Shown here in pieces: positions 32,901 through 47,900 of a DNA stretch of 64,000 nt. The stretch comes from Branchiostoma floridae (lineage: Eukaryota; Chordata; Leptocardii; Amphioxiformes; Branchiostomatidae). Below the pieces are notes generated by a model, which was given only the letters and a program-made list of their open reading frames with translations, searched no databases and had not been told where the DNA came from. The first letter of the stretch is position 1, and each line of letters starts with the position of its first letter. The position numbers and the translations under genes were made by a program. The stretch spans positions 20,001,071 to 20,065,070 of the forward strand of contig NC_049993.1 of the NCBI RefSeq assembly GCF_000003815.2. Direction: 5' to 3'.

Positions 32901-35900
32901 GAATTATATTTTCACTTCTTACCTCTCAAAGTAGTAACAGACTGTAAATTCATCTTGACGTCTTTAAAACATGTTTTCGACATTACAATGTTCACACAAA
33001 AATGTAAAACTATGTCTCTTCCCACAATTTCCTATTTACTAATGATTCATTCAAGTAAAGCTTTGTAAAACAACATTTTTGGAATCAAAAGATACAAATT
33101 ATCACTTAGTCTATCGTCAAATAAAACAAACAAACAAACTCACCATGGACTCGAGCCGGGCGGCCTGCAGGGCCAGCTGCTCCCCATGACCTTGAGGATT
33201 CCGCTTTACCCCGACCTTGGCGACCGGAAACTCGCCCCGGTTGGCCTCCTCTGTTGCCATGGGAACCAGAATGGTTGCACAGTGACCCATCACATGACCT
33301 TACTGTCCTACTCTTGAACTTCAACAATGTCTGCGCTGAACGCAAAGGACTCAGCGAACGTCTAACGTTATTGTCTCTTGATCCAGTTCTAGTTCACACC
33401 ATAGCCTGTGTTTACACAATCTCTCGCTGGCTGGGGTTAATGACCCCCTCCTCCTTGGTGGAGGCAACTGTAGGGCCGGCCGCTAGGAGCGCGATTCTAG
33501 TCATGCAGGCTAGCTCACACTATAGCTATCAACAACTACCTGCAGTTTTTGACCAGTGAAACAAATGGTGTGCAGTTTCTTTCAGAATGTAGAAGCAATT
33601 GAGTCAAGACCGTCCTTGGAAAATGTCTGCAAAGATTACTTGGAAAAAAGCCAATGCAACAGACTCAGGGAACTCTAGATCCAGTTCTAGCTTATATTAC
33701 AGCTGTCTTCAACTTCATGAAAAACTCCCCTGCTGTTTTTTGTCCAGTAAATAAATAGTCTGCAACGTTACTTTCACAATCCAAGTGATCAAGTCAGGTA
33801 CTAGTGTCCTTGAAAAACGTCTCTATCCACACATTTCTATCTATCTATTCTAGCTTAAACAGAAGCTATAGGAAAATTCCACTTCCCTCATAGGCAAATA
33901 CAATGGACAGGGAATCCCAGCTGAATATCAATCCTGCCCTAGTTACAAGGACTGCAACGTTTTCTAACCTTTTCCCGCGGCTACAAGTTAGACATGCAAC
34001 GACTGTTTCCTTATCATTTACGTCAGACTGTGCTGAGTAGCGCAAGAAGAGGAAATAGAATAATAGTCGCAATCCTATTTTAGCAACCAGGAAGCAGTTC
34101 TTGTACTTGTTACCAGGAAACAGCTCTCTTACTGGCGTCTTGTATGGTCCAGGTTCGAATCATTTCAATTCGCAACTACACTCAGTAGCAGAGGGAGAAG
34201 GTGTCCTCAAATGGAAACTGCATTCATTTTTTTACTCACAGTTGCATGAAGGTTGTCTTGCACTCTACAGGTTCAATATTTGTGTTCACAAGCACACTCT
34301 CAGCAGCTCAGAGATTCACAATGTCTCTCCACATGAAAACTGCAATTGCTGGCTCGCGTCCAAGAAGGTCCCGCTGAAAGTGCTGCTAACAATGGAGCTC
34401 CATCATGACATCGTTACAACACAATCACAGTTTACACATATTCTCCACTTGATGTATCGCTTCGATGGCAAATCCAAGGAGCTGAGTGTTCCACGCTATG
34501 GTGCTAATGTTCTCAAGCTTTGAGACACGCTACGCCCAAGATGAAGCAAACGGTTTGGGCTTAGCAAAAATTCTCCACTCTGGGTTGATGTAACAGCTAT
34601 TCCAAGGGGCAGTGTTCCACGCTATTACGCTAATGTTCTCAAGCCTTCAGAGCCACTATATGTCCAAGATAAAGCAAACGGTTCTTTTAAAAATGCTCCA
34701 CAATGGATTGATGTATTGCTGTAATGGCAATCCAAGAAACAGCGTTCCACAGTATGGTACTACCGTCTCAAGCATTGAGAGTTGCCGAGCCCAAGATGAA
34801 GCAATTGGGTAATGGGCTTTGCGAAAATGCTCCAAAACGGATTGACGTAATGCTGTAATCCAAGAAACCGCCTGGCGCTACTTTAAACGTTCTCAAGCAC
34901 TCAGCCTAATAAAGCCGAAAGCTCAGGTCAGAACGTAGCAATGGTTTGTGTATCACAGAGTCCAGGTGGTGTAGAGTCTTCTACGGCGATTATGTTCTCG
35001 CACAAGAGCCAAGAATTCCAAAAACGGCAATCCAAGAAATACGACTAATCGCACGCACACCACTTGTCATGCGATAGTGCACGCTCTATTTTTGATTGAC
35101 GCCGTTGCCACAGCAACCCTGACGAACGTGGCTATTTCCTCTCGGCTGCCCTGACAAATAAGATGACCTCTCTCTCACTCGCCAGGCATTCAGGGACGAC
35201 TGTGCCAAATAATGGCCTTCGCTACGGGCCTAGTCGTAGGATTGTCTCTGAGCTGGGATGTGCAAGAATAAGATGTTGAGAAACATCAAGATTAAAAGCT
35301 GACTCGATAGAGCAGCCGCCTCTCCTGTTTGCACCGTCTCTATTATTTTGAGCTCACTCAGCTAAAAATGGATTTTTCAATTGAGCTAATGTATGATACA
35401 CACTAACACAGGAAGCCTGCTGCAAGCAATAAGCAAGCAAGCAATAATTTCACATCGGCCAAAACAGCACGAATACCTAACAAAATTATGTGCCAGCTCA
35501 CAGAATAAAACCAGTAACTGTTGTCACTCTTATTTGTACACTGTCTTAAAGAGGCTTATCTGTCTTAAGATTGACATTTAGTCCTCAATGTTTTGAGAAA
35601 TTGTTACAGCAAGACTGCCATATGCATACTTGTGACTTCACTAATAAAAAGTATATCAATACCTGCATGCTAACAATATCAATCCTACATGTCACACTGC
35701 AAGATGTTTTCCTGATTGGTTGAATCACATTTCACACCCAGCTGTAACCTGATACTGCAGTGTAAGCCAACACCGTTCTGTAAACTGACACCATCTATCA
35801 ATAAACCTGTCCATGCAACCTTAATGCTGCTCTGAACACCTAAATATCTCTATTCAAGCATTGTGAAAAAATTCCTGCATTAACGTCTGTCTGGGAATTC

Positions 35901-38900
35901 AATAATTCACCCAGATTTTACAAAAGCTGCAAAGATGTGCATGCATGTACTAAGCACCAGACAGGTTCTGTAAACTGACACCATTTATCAACAAACCTGT
36001 CCGTGCAACCTTAACGCCGTTCTGAACATGCTATCTCTATTCCAGCATTGTGAAAAAATTCAGAGAATTCAATAATTCACCCAGATAGCCCACAATTTAC
36101 AAATGCTGCCAATTTCTGCATTCATGTACTAAGCACCAGACAGCATGAATACGGTATGCTTAATGACAGCATGCTCTATATATAGTAACTGGGTGTCATT
36201 AGCATATCCAGGTATCCAGCTGGAACGGTGGGTGACAGATGGGTCTTCTTCAAGAACACAACGCCGTCTTCCTCATCGTTTCCTCAAGACAAACAAGGAA
36301 ATCCTTCCAAGCATGAGTCAAGACGTGATCCTAAGGTGCTCAAGCGTCTTGTAGATTGCACAAAATTAATCACAGCAATCACACTCCTGGCTTAAGAGAA
36401 CTGTCTTCGTCCTGTCTGCAAGATGAACATGAATTCCTTGCCTGCACCTCAAGACATATATAATATGTCCTCAATGAAGCTTGAACACAGCGTCTTGTAG
36501 ATTTCACAGCTTCTCAGCGTCACCTGTAATTATAACAGCTTGCCTCAGGACATGCAGCAAAGCACTGCCTGTCCTTTTTTCCTTCAAGACGAGGATGAAA
36601 TCCTTGCAAGCACCTCAAGGAGACGTCTTCACCAGGTCAAGCACCTTGTAGTTAGATTTCGCATACAGAATCCTCCCTCATACCTCAGTCTGCTCTCAGA
36701 TGTCATAAAATGCTGTAGCTTCGGGGCCTTCCTGTTTGTCACAGAATGCTGCTTTGTGTGTTCACACACTCACAGAGTCTGAAATATGCAGAACATGTCC
36801 CGTAGGTTATCCACCCCTGCGAGGCCCGGAGTGAACGGACGTCCTTTGTGTGCCGCTGTTAGATCGGGGCTGCTCCAATAATCCAATAAAGGAGGCGTCC
36901 CGCGAGACGCCGTGCCCCACTCACTACGCATTCATGTCCTGATGGCGGCACCTATCCGGACAACAGTTGGGCCATACCAAGTTAAATGGTTGTTTTAAGT
37001 TTAGAACATTTTCAAATTTTTACTCACTATGCAAAATGCTTAGGAGATCTTATCAAGTATCAAGTATGTAAGTATACATTCATGATGACAGCAACTACAC
37101 ATCTGGACAACACTTTGGGCACACCAAGTCAAATGGTCGGTTCCCAGAACATTTTCAAATTTTTACTAGCTATGATTTCATGTGCTGATAACAGCACGAA
37201 CATATCCAGGCAATCCGGGCACACCAATTTAGATGGTTGTTTCTTGGATTTAGAGCATTTTCAGATCTGGGCTGCTCCAATAATCCAATAAAGGCTTCGT
37301 CCTGCGAGACGCCGCGCCCCACTCACTACGCATTCATGTCCTGATGGCGGCACCTATCCGGACAACACTTCGGCCCCACCAAGTCAAATGGTTGTTTTAA
37401 GTTCAGAACATTTTCGAATTTTTACTCACTATGCAAAATGCTTAGGAGATCTTATCAAGTATCAAGTAAGTAAGTATACATTCATGATGACAGCAACTAC
37501 ACATCTGGACAACACTTTGGGCACACCAAGTCAAATGGTCAGTTCCCAGAACATTTTCAAATTTTTACTAGCTATGATTTCATGTGCTGATAACAGCACG
37601 AACGTATCCAGGCAATCCGGGCACACCAATTTAGATGGTTGTTTCTTGGATTTAGAACATTTTCAGATCGGGGCTGCTCCAATAATCCAATAAAGGTTTG
37701 TCCCGCGAGACGCCATGCCCCACTCACTGCGCATTCATGTCCTGATGGCGGCACCTATTTGGACAACACTTTGGCCCTACCAAGTTAAATGGTCGTTTTT
37801 CAGTTTTTGAGCAAATATTTCAAATTTACAGCATTAACAAATCTGAACACTGTTCTGACCACAACAATTGAATTTTTCCACACTATGCTTTCATGTGCTG
37901 ACGATGACATCGCCAACACATCCGGACAACACTTCGGCCCCACCAAGTCAAATGGTTGTTTCTGTGATTTAGAACATTTTCAAACTTTTACTCACTATGC
38001 TTTCACATGCTCATGGCAGCACTAATACATCCAGAGAGCATTCTGGCCATACCAAATAAGACTTAGTGTTTCCCAGATTTAGAACATTTCCAAATATCTA
38101 ATCACTACGCTTTCATGTGCTGGTGAAGGCACTTACATATCTGGACCACAGTTCGGCCCTACCAAGTCAAATGGTCCTTTTTCAGTTTCATTTCCAAATT
38201 TACTGATGTCAACACATCCAAGAAGCCAGTCAAAATGTTACTAGGTCTCGTGCTGGCCTTCCGGTTGTTCACTTGCCGATCGTTGTAACCTGCATTTGTA
38301 TGTCTATGCCGTGTTTTTATGAGACCATATTGTAACAAATCGCACTCAATTCAGGAGGACTGCGGCCTCCTGCTCATGTGGGTTTGTGTGTTTGTGAAAT
38401 AAATAAATCAATAAATGAAAATCCAAACACTTCGGCCCCTCTAGTCTAATGGGCGGTTCCCAGATTTAGAGAGTTGCTAATAATATAAATTTTTACTGTA
38501 AAAAATCCAAGAACCAAAGTAATAATTTGTAGCAGCCTTTGGCTACATTAATGACACACAGCAGCTAACAGCTCTAATGGCTCAGATTACTAAAGTCTCT
38601 CCATTTACACAAGGTTTTCATTAAAAAGTCCTTAGTTTACACAGCAAACTACCCACCGGCTATTAGCAAACTGAAGTGCTTTCTAGACTGCAAGCAAAAT
38701 ATACTGTAAAATTAATGCATTTAAGTTCGCGGGGATTCAATTTCGCGGTAGAGGAAAAAAGGACTTTTTGCGGTGGATTTGAGTTCACGGTAACACCATA
38801 GACTGCAGTCTAAATAATACCATTATAGAAAAATATTCGCGGTGGTTTTAAGTTCGTGGTGAAGTGGTCACCGCGAAAACCGCGAACATTAATCCACCGC

Positions 38901-41900
38901 GAACATTTCTGCATTTACAGTAATACACCCATGAAGTTAAACATCCATTATATAAGATACGTCGGAACATTACCAAAATCATATCCAGTTGCTTGAATAA
39001 CAGCTTTTTGGTCTAGAAAGGTAGGATCTTTCAGTCTTGGTATCAAGTGAAATTTCATGCAAAATTGCAGGAAAGGAAAACAACATTTTGAGCTGTGATG
39101 TTAATTCAATGGAGGCAATAGGCAACAATCATACCATGATAACATGAAGACTGGTTCTATGGCCTATCTTATATACTATGTCTAAACATCATTGGTTTCA
39201 ATTCTTTAAGATACCAAGTGGAAATTTGATAGCTGACGATAAAATTGCAGAATACAAAATATCAGTCAGGAAAAGCATGACGCCTCCTCCCTAACAGTAC
39301 ATCTAATGTACCAGCCATTAGTCATGATGTGACCTACATGTTGGCCGATAGGTGAAATAAAGGTGAACTGAACTGACTGAACTGAAATAAAACACATCAG
39401 TCCCCGGGAAAAATGTTGTGTTTCAGTCTCAGTTTCAGGTATGGGTTTTCTTTAAAAAAAAATCTTTTTAGACTTTGGCTACTGAATGCAGATTCGATAG
39501 TACAGTAAGTTTTTAACAAAGTTAACTTAAGAACTGAAATGCACTTAATATGTTTTAAATGACGAACTTTAATTTTGTGCATCATAATTGTTACAAATCT
39601 GTAGATACATTATCCTTCATTAGATAGGACATGCAGTTTTCTTCTAACTTAAATAGGAAGCAGGCTGAATAAAAATTCTAACTGGAAGCTAACATCCATT
39701 GGCATAATACCGGTCGGTTTACTGCAATTTCTCAAGCAATGCTAATTTGGCAAATGATCAACGCATCATTTTCTCCAGTTACATGTTGCTGTTACAGCTT
39801 ACCTTTGCCACTTCTTCTGTGTAAATTATTTTGTCTCTCTGGTCCTGCTAAAAACATAATATCGTAATTGGAACACACCGCGGAATTGCACGGAGAACGG
39901 GCGCATGGTTGGAAGGGGGTGCACTATACCGGCCGAACGAAACACGGCACAATTAACTGCCGCTATGTACCTTTATACATCCTCTGTTGTTCCTTTCTTT
40001 CCTGTTAGTAGTTGCACAAAACAAAAATCTGCATGAGCATACAAAAAGTCATGAGAAAATGGGCGTATACTGACAAGAATTTTCATCTAATTTTGGTCCG
40101 TCACAACCGCTATGACGTAAAACTTTACTGCTGGCCGTAGCATTAAAAATGGCGGGAAAATGGCGGCGTACGTTCAATTTGACCCATTCAGCCGTAGATC
40201 CGGGCGATAATTCAACGGTTCCTCACACTTTTACACGAGTTGTAGGTCACCAAAATAAATTCAAGATTGCTGTTGAATCATGCTCGTCTTGTGCCGTGAG
40301 CACATGTGATTATTATCTACAAATCTGGCGATGAACGTGACAGTGTGTTTGTCCCACGACGAGCTCGCCTGCCCCGAAAATGACCTGAAAACTTTTGGCC
40401 TTGTTGTCTTCGAATGCATTGTTATCGATGCTTTGTAAATTATGTATTGGACACCTAGATGTCTGAAGTGTGCATACCTCAGAAATAACCATTGTTGCAT
40501 GTGTAGATCTCTTTAAGTTCCACTATTTTTAATCGACCGGTATAAGGCTTATGACCGGTATTATGCCAATGCATGTTATGTGACTCCATGACATCCACCC
40601 CAACAAAGTCTAGGGTCGGTAGGTTTTTCTAGGGTAGGTAAGGAAACAGGAAAAACGCCATTTTTTCCCTCTGCCCTCAGGAAAATCATGACGGCTCCTC
40701 CCTAACAGTACATCTAATGTACCAGCTATTAGTCATGTTATGACAATGGGGCAATAAAACACTTCAGCCCCTGAGAGAAAAATGCAGTGTTTCATTTTTC
40801 AGTCTAAACTTTGATTTTGTGCATCATATTGTTACAAATCTGTGAATGCATTTATCCTTCATTAGATAAATAGGACAAGCAGGTTTTTTTTCTTGAATAG
40901 CAAGCAGGCTAAATAAAAATTCTAACTGGAAGCTATGTGACTCCACGACATCCACCCCAACAAAGTCTAGAGTCAGCAGGTTTTTCTAGTGTAGGTTGGG
41001 AAACAGGAAACACAACATTTTTCCTCGGCCCCAGGAAAATCATGACAGCTCCTCCCTAACAGTACATCTAATGTACCAGCTATTAGTCATGATATGACAA
41101 TGGTGCAATAAAACACATCAGGCCCTGGAGAAAAATGTTGACGAATGTGTTTCATTTTTCAGTCAAAACTTTGATTTTGTGTATCATAATTGTTACAAAT
41201 CTGTGAATGCATTTATCCTTCATTAGATAAATAGGACAAGCAGGGGTTTTTTCTTGAATAGGAAGCAGGCTGAATAAAAATTCTAACTGGAAGCTATGTG
41301 ACTCCACGACATCCACCCCAACAAAGTCTAGAGTCAGCAGGTTTTTCTAGTGTAGGTTGGGAAACAGGAAACACAAAATTATTCCTCGGCCCCAGGAAAA
41401 TCATGACAGCTCCTCCCCAACAGTACAGCTAAAGTAACAGCCATTAGTCATGATATGACAATGGTGAAATAAAACACATCAGTCCCCAGGGAAACATTAA
41501 GAAGGAAACGTGCCTGCACCAGCTGGTGGGCTCAGTAATAATGCAGCAATTTCAGCAGATAACAAATGTCTGTTTGTTCTGTTAGATCTAACAATGGTCT
41601 GTGATTTGTTTCCGTGATTTTCTGCCATTATTCAGCAAAATGTCAAGATGAAAGCAGAGGGCTGAGAGCCTTGGAGGCAATTACATATGTGGGTGTAATA
41701 CTTATCTATTAAGTCACTGGGACTGACACTCCAAGCAGATCCTACAATGGCAAAAAATAGTATCAAACTGGCCAAGGAGTGTAGTCCGACTGAGCAAAGA
41801 GGTGTCCATTCCCCGGTAGCGAAACACACTCCTAAGCCAGCTTCACTCCTCTGCCAGCTTTTGATACTATCTTATGTTACCGTAGGGTCTGCTTGGAGAT

Positions 41901-44900
41901 TAATACTGTATTATCTGATGTACTGACTTTCCCACTGATCTTATACATGATGATTATATCCCAATCTTTTCCAGTAGTATTGCTTTGGATTTTATATTAC
42001 CAAGATATTAAATTGGTGTGGCATGATCAAACAAAGTTGCACATTAACGACAACATTATCACGCCTTTTCACTTCAGTACACATGCATACTAGTAGTGAT
42101 CCTTTTAATCCAGAGGCTATAGTGCATTCAACTAACATTCAGTACAGATTAAAGTATTGTAGGGACAGCATCAGTCTTGTTTCTGTTATTACCAGCACTC
42201 ACCAAGAAAACAAGACAACATTCAAGGATATCCTAGCAAAAGCCATGACTATCCTTGGCAATGACTATCCTTGGCAATGACTATCCTATAGCAACACCCC
42301 AAAGTATCCTAGCAACAATTGAGTATCCTAGCAACAATTGAGTATCCTAGCAACAATTGAGTATCCTAGCAACAATTGAGTATCCTAGCAACAATTGAGT
42401 ATCCTAGCAACAATTGAGTACCCTAGCAACAACCCAGAGTACCCTAGCAACAATTGAGTATCCTAGCAACAATTGAGTATCCTAGCAACAACCCAGAGTA
42501 TTCTGTGAACCTGAGAGTGTGTATACTGTACAGTGTTCTTTTCATCACTTTGTTAAGACTCACTAAAGCAGCCCTGCAACCTGCAAGCTGAACTGGATCA
42601 AGACACATTTCCACTTTCAATTCCTAGTATCTTACAAAGTTGAATTGAAATACAACATGTAATTATGACAACCATGACCTATATTTAAGGGGTTAAAAGA
42701 TTGTGTTCACCCCTCGCCCATACTGCATTAGAATCCTTTCAGTCCCAAATTCAAATGTACAAATACATGTACTACAACATCGAGGATGTACTGCAATGCT
42801 GTATTGTGCACATTGAAAATATACACACAGGCAGACAGATACTGAGTGAGATAGACAAACGGACAGACAAAAACAAGCCAAACAAGTGAAAAACAATACT
42901 TTACTAGTACTTCCTTGGAGTTAAATGAATGAATGAATGAATGAATGAATGAATGAATGAATGAATGAATGAATGAATGAATGAATGAATGAATGAATGA
43001 ATTTTATTGCTCAACAATTGCACAGGGTACAATGTATGGCAATTAATAACAACTAATGGCTTGTCCCCCCAACGACCTGGAGGTCAAGGGACTAGGTAGG
43101 TAGGTAGGTAGGTAATGGCTATACAGATAATAGTACTAAGAGGCTACATACAAAGCAACAACAGATTATCGACAACAGTACAATTAAAGAACAAAATCAT
43201 TGAACTTGACTCACCGCAGCCGAAGTTGATGGCGCCGATCCTCTCCAGGTAACCATGGATACGGCCGATGCAGTTGACGTCTCCGCAGTTCCTCAGCCCC
43301 GCCCTAGCAACCGTTTTCCTCAGGTACTCGGGCTTGGTCCGCTCCCTGGGGGAGAGATAAATGGAGGGAACATGAACCTGATTGTTTTTACATGTAATTC
43401 ACCTTTATACACATGAGGTAACCTTTATCTGTTGTATCAATGCGAGTGTATTTCAGGATACAAAGTTGACAGATGGTGGTTTTAAACTACAATATCTTCA
43501 AAACTGGGGGGGGGGGGGGTGGATAAAAACTTAATCATGTTTGGCATTGTGTTCTTGCTGCAAAGGTGCCACTTACATACATGTATAGCTGCGAGAAGCA
43601 GAGCTCCAGTCAAAAGCATCGAGGAAGATCGAAATGTCAGCAAGTCAGAGGCATTACTGGTTAGGCCATGTTGATTTGATTCTATGGATGACATCCTCCG
43701 GGAACTCCAAAACTGATGCGAGCGAGCGAATAAAAAAAAAGTTTGGCAAAAAAAAAAGTTGCCTTCAGTATGAAATCAAAGTGGCCAGGAAGGTTGAACA
43801 TAGGACTAAACACACATAGTATGGTATACCATGATCCTCTGGACCTGAATTTTCTGTACTGGTACCTCCCCCAACCAACAATAGATTTTTTTTTTCTTTC
43901 CGTCTTTTCACATCTTATTCTTTGACTTTAGATTCATTTTGGCATTCTATATATGGCATTAGTTATCTGTTTTCTGATAATTTTTTTTCAATCTACGGAA
44001 TATTTGTGCTTATTTTACAGCTGCTTTGCACAATTTATTGTGTGGTCGAAAACTTCTTTTTTTTTGGAAATGGTCGATTATTGGTGCGAGCGCGGATGTC
44101 ATCCATATAATCAAATCAATGTGGCCTTATATAACAGAAAGCTACAATATCTACATAGTACATGTTCTACCAACCTCACAGTGTATTTTAGGATATAAAG
44201 TCGATGGATGGTGGTATCAAACTGCAATATTTTTAAACCCTTAAATTATATTATCTTCAAGACAATTCTATCCTTCTTAAAGAAATAGGTCAAAACGTTT
44301 CAAGTCTCACCAGCAGTCAAGAAGGTGGTTCCTGATCTTAAGATATCTCTCTGGCGTCTTGGTCTGTCTTCCATCAAAAAACTCCTTATGCACCTCCTTC
44401 TCCTCCTCTGTTATAACACTCCTGTCCAGAACAACTTCTTCTGTCGGTTTCTTAAAGGTAAAGAAAGTTTCTTCTTCCGCCTGCCCAGCGTCAGACGTCT
44501 CGTCTTCTGAGTGACCTTGAAATATTGTGGTATTGTATCTAGGAAGGTCGTATGTCTCCTTGCCGCTATCACTGTCACTGAAGGTTCGGTCCGTGTGGGA
44601 AGACATCACCTCTTCACAACTCCATTTCTCACTTACTACAAAGTCAGGTTTGGACCTGTCTTCAGGAATGTCTAGGTTGTAGTTATCAGGTTTGGACCGG
44701 TCTTCAGGATGGTCTAAAGTGTAGTTATCGTAACTTTTTCCAGTGCTACTAGAGTCTGCTACTGCATTTGTGCTGTTCAGAGATACAGACTCAGATGGCG
44801 TGGCCAGGCCTGGAAGTCTTTGTTCAGAAATGTTTTCCGCACTAGGAGTATTTTGCTGCTCTGAATTTCCGCAATCAGCTGTTTCTTTTTCGTTTTCTAT

Positions 44901-47900
44901 TTTCACCTCCTTAAAGATATTACCTTTTTCTACATCTTGAATTCCTGTCTTGAAGTCTTCTTTAAGTTCAATTGAAGATTCTGACAGTCTTTCGATGCTC
45001 CCCATCAACCCATCTCCGTATGTGTGCATGTGCGCAGCGTCCACTTGTGACTCTGTCTGTCTTTCTATGACTTCCGTTTTAGTTTCAGATACTTCTGTCC
45101 GAGTGTCTGTGGCTTCGTTTTTAATATCAGATGGTCCCTCAAATATTCTGTCAGCTCCAACCTGCTTCTCAAAAGCCAGCAGGGTGTTTTGTACCTGAAA
45201 CATGTCTGTATGTGGTCCGTACGTGTTTTGTTCTACACCGGGAACAGGTCTGACATCCTTGTCTCCCCTAACAGAGCCAAGCCCCACGCTCCCCTCAATC
45301 CTCTCGACAATCACTCGGTTTTGGGTGTCGTCTGGTTGCCACGGAAACACGGGGAGAAAGTGTTCGTCCATGGGATACTGTTCCCCGTCTCCTGTGGTCT
45401 CCTGCTGTGGCATTTCTCTGTCGTCTTGTACAAGGTTGTCTAAGGAAGGATGGTCTTCAGTAACAGCTTCTGTTTCTTCCATTACATTTTCCCCTGTGGA
45501 AGTGTCGTCACTTGTAACAACTGCAGGTTGGGCTGGGTTCAGGCCACCTGTAAAGGCAGATAGGGAAACAACAGAAGACTTAATAGAAATGTTCTTAAAG
45601 TGCCTGACCTTTCCGAGAATGTCAATCAAAATAGAACTAAGGCCTAGAAAAAAATGTTCTGTTTCCCAAGCTACCTGTCCGTAAAACCTGCCGACCCTCA
45701 GATCTGTAACCAGTTTGACATTGAAAATATAAGTTTTTGCTTTGGATAAAAAGTCTTTCAAACAAAAAAAAGAAGATAAACCCTACCTACCTACCCTAAT
45801 ATTTTTAGGACTGAAACAGGAAACACAGCATTTTTTTCAAGGCATATGAGTATTATGTATTGACTAAGATAAGATGCAGGCAAACGAGCACAAGTTCAGT
45901 AAAATAACCCGAAGTTTACCATGTTTCTTTCTATGTCCTATCATACAGCTAGATTAAACTTGAAGCGATAGGGAGAAAACGTACATGCAGTACTGGTGCA
46001 TTTTGCTAGGTGGCGATACTTACATGTACTCCTCAGCTCCATGACTGCCTCCTCCCCTGACTCCTCCCCCTCAATATCCACATCCTCATCCTCCCCTTCC
46101 TCCACCTTCTGGACCACCTGCCAAGAGGGAAACAGGTGTTGAGACTTTGGAATAATCAATTTCAAAGAAGTGTCTATCTTTTACTTTTATTGACAAGTAA
46201 ATCATGAACCTTCATTTTCTCGATATCTCTAAAGAGAAGATAACTTTGCCAATAACGGTTATTCGTTTATTCGTTTATTCAGAAAAACAATCAGCATCGC
46301 AGTCAGTATAAAAACAAACTGAATATCACTGATTTTACAACTTGTGAATACAGAATAACGGTATTACTTTGAAATTCATTTGAGTTCTTTGTAGAAGTCA
46401 TTCTAGGTCAACTGTAATCTCCAACCAAAAAATGGATCTTGACCAAAATTTTCACTGTCCGATTCCTCTGATTTTTTATTTATCTTATTCCTTTTCTTAA
46501 GGAGCTGGCATCTAACAATGATTGTATCAGATCAGGACAGAACTAGTACTAAGAGCATACATCAAGTCTTTGTTTACATCTATTTCGGCCTAATACTAAG
46601 TATACATTCAGCTGCATTTTGACTTTCAAGAAAGGAACTTAAATGAAACACTACTCACCTGCATGTGCCCATACTTGTCAGGTATGGCTGTAGTTGCAGC
46701 CGACTCAAGCAATTTCTCCTCCTGTTGTTCTACTGGGTCACTTTCCATCAACGTTTCCTCCATCTTCCTTACAACTTTCACTTTCTTAGAAGCCTGCTCT
46801 GTCTTAGGGGTGGCACATTTTGTCTCCTGGGCTCTTTTCCTTTTTGGTGTGCCGGGAGCAGAGGAAGTAGAGACAGCAGTACTCTTTGCCTCATCAGTAA
46901 AGGAAGGTTTGTTTTTGTCGTCATCAGGAGGGTCCTCTTCTTTTTCCTACAGGCAAGAAAAGAAAAGAAATCATTTTAACATTTCTTATAGTAGCTTGGA
47001 AAGTCATCTTCAATCTTTATTCATTAAATCAACATTACAGAGTTACCCCTTAGCAGTAGTACCTCTGAATACCGCTGATCTTACACTAGTTACAGTGTAA
47101 ATCATTACAACAACTAGACACAGTAGGCACGACATAAACACTATATACACGATAGACAAAAAAAACACTATAAGCATCAGTCAATGATTTGTTATACAAG
47201 CTGATGGTATAGCGTGGGAAGGAGTTGCACAGTCTGGAGGTCCTTGCTTTGGGGACAGAGATGCTACCTGAACTTCGCAGGTCACCTGGATTTTGCAAAT
47301 GATTGTCCGCTTGCAAGAAAGTCTGTTGTCATCAAACAAGTGCTCTAGAACCCATTCCTTAATTTGCTCATTAACTGACATCATCACCAAAAGATTTGAA
47401 TGTACAGTTCCCCAGACAGGTAGCAAAAGTAAACAGAGGAGCAAACTACAACCCAGATGGTACCCAGGCTACATAATTATTATGCAGGTACAAATGTATT
47501 GCAATTATCCAACTTTAAAAGGACAAACTAGACTGGTGGGTGGATAAAAACATTTAGAAATTCTAAGAAAGGACTACCTTTGTCTTGAAGAAGTGTCTTG
47601 CGTAGTTCTTGACCTGGAGCGGAGTCCTGGTCTGTACAAACTGTGAGATGGAGGTCCAGCTGCGGCCGTAGATCTCCTGTAAGAAAACATTACAGAGGAT
47701 CCATGAATCAGGTTGGTACATCACCAAATAAAGAGACTTCTTTTTTCACTGTGAACCCTTACTTTATTTTCACCAACTAGTGCTAAGTACAACATAGACA
47801 ACACCAGAAAGATATTACAGGGTCAGTATGTGACATGCTACTGTCTACTCAGTACACACTAGTACAGTCTCAAACAGTCTTTTTTCCTCCTCCTTTTCTT

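Noticed and set aside
33106-33345. Alternative minus-strand frame over MYSM1 exon 11
   Set aside because: It is out of phase with both neighbouring exons, whereas the chosen frame joins SWIRM to the following segment.
36986-37693. Two 101-codon frames exactly 402 bp apart
   Set aside because: They recur because the satellite unit recurs. The protein has no family likeness and the region is intronic.
40149-40334. 61-codon frame inside the 885-bp element
   Set aside because: Cysteines and a basic N terminus suggested a zinc-binding domain, but spacing fits no family I know and there is no conservation to support it.
45548-45761. N-terminal extension of the MYSM1 exon 9 frame
   Set aside because: It lies partly in a MITE and is preceded by a good acceptor at the exon border. 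The upstream exon 46024-46117 joins in phase at 45547.
47861-47895. Possible decayed copy of the MYSM1 exon 5 end ('cagtctcaaacag')
   Set aside because: The match is only about 30 bases and partly low complexity, so it is mentioned under the exon-edge theme but not called.
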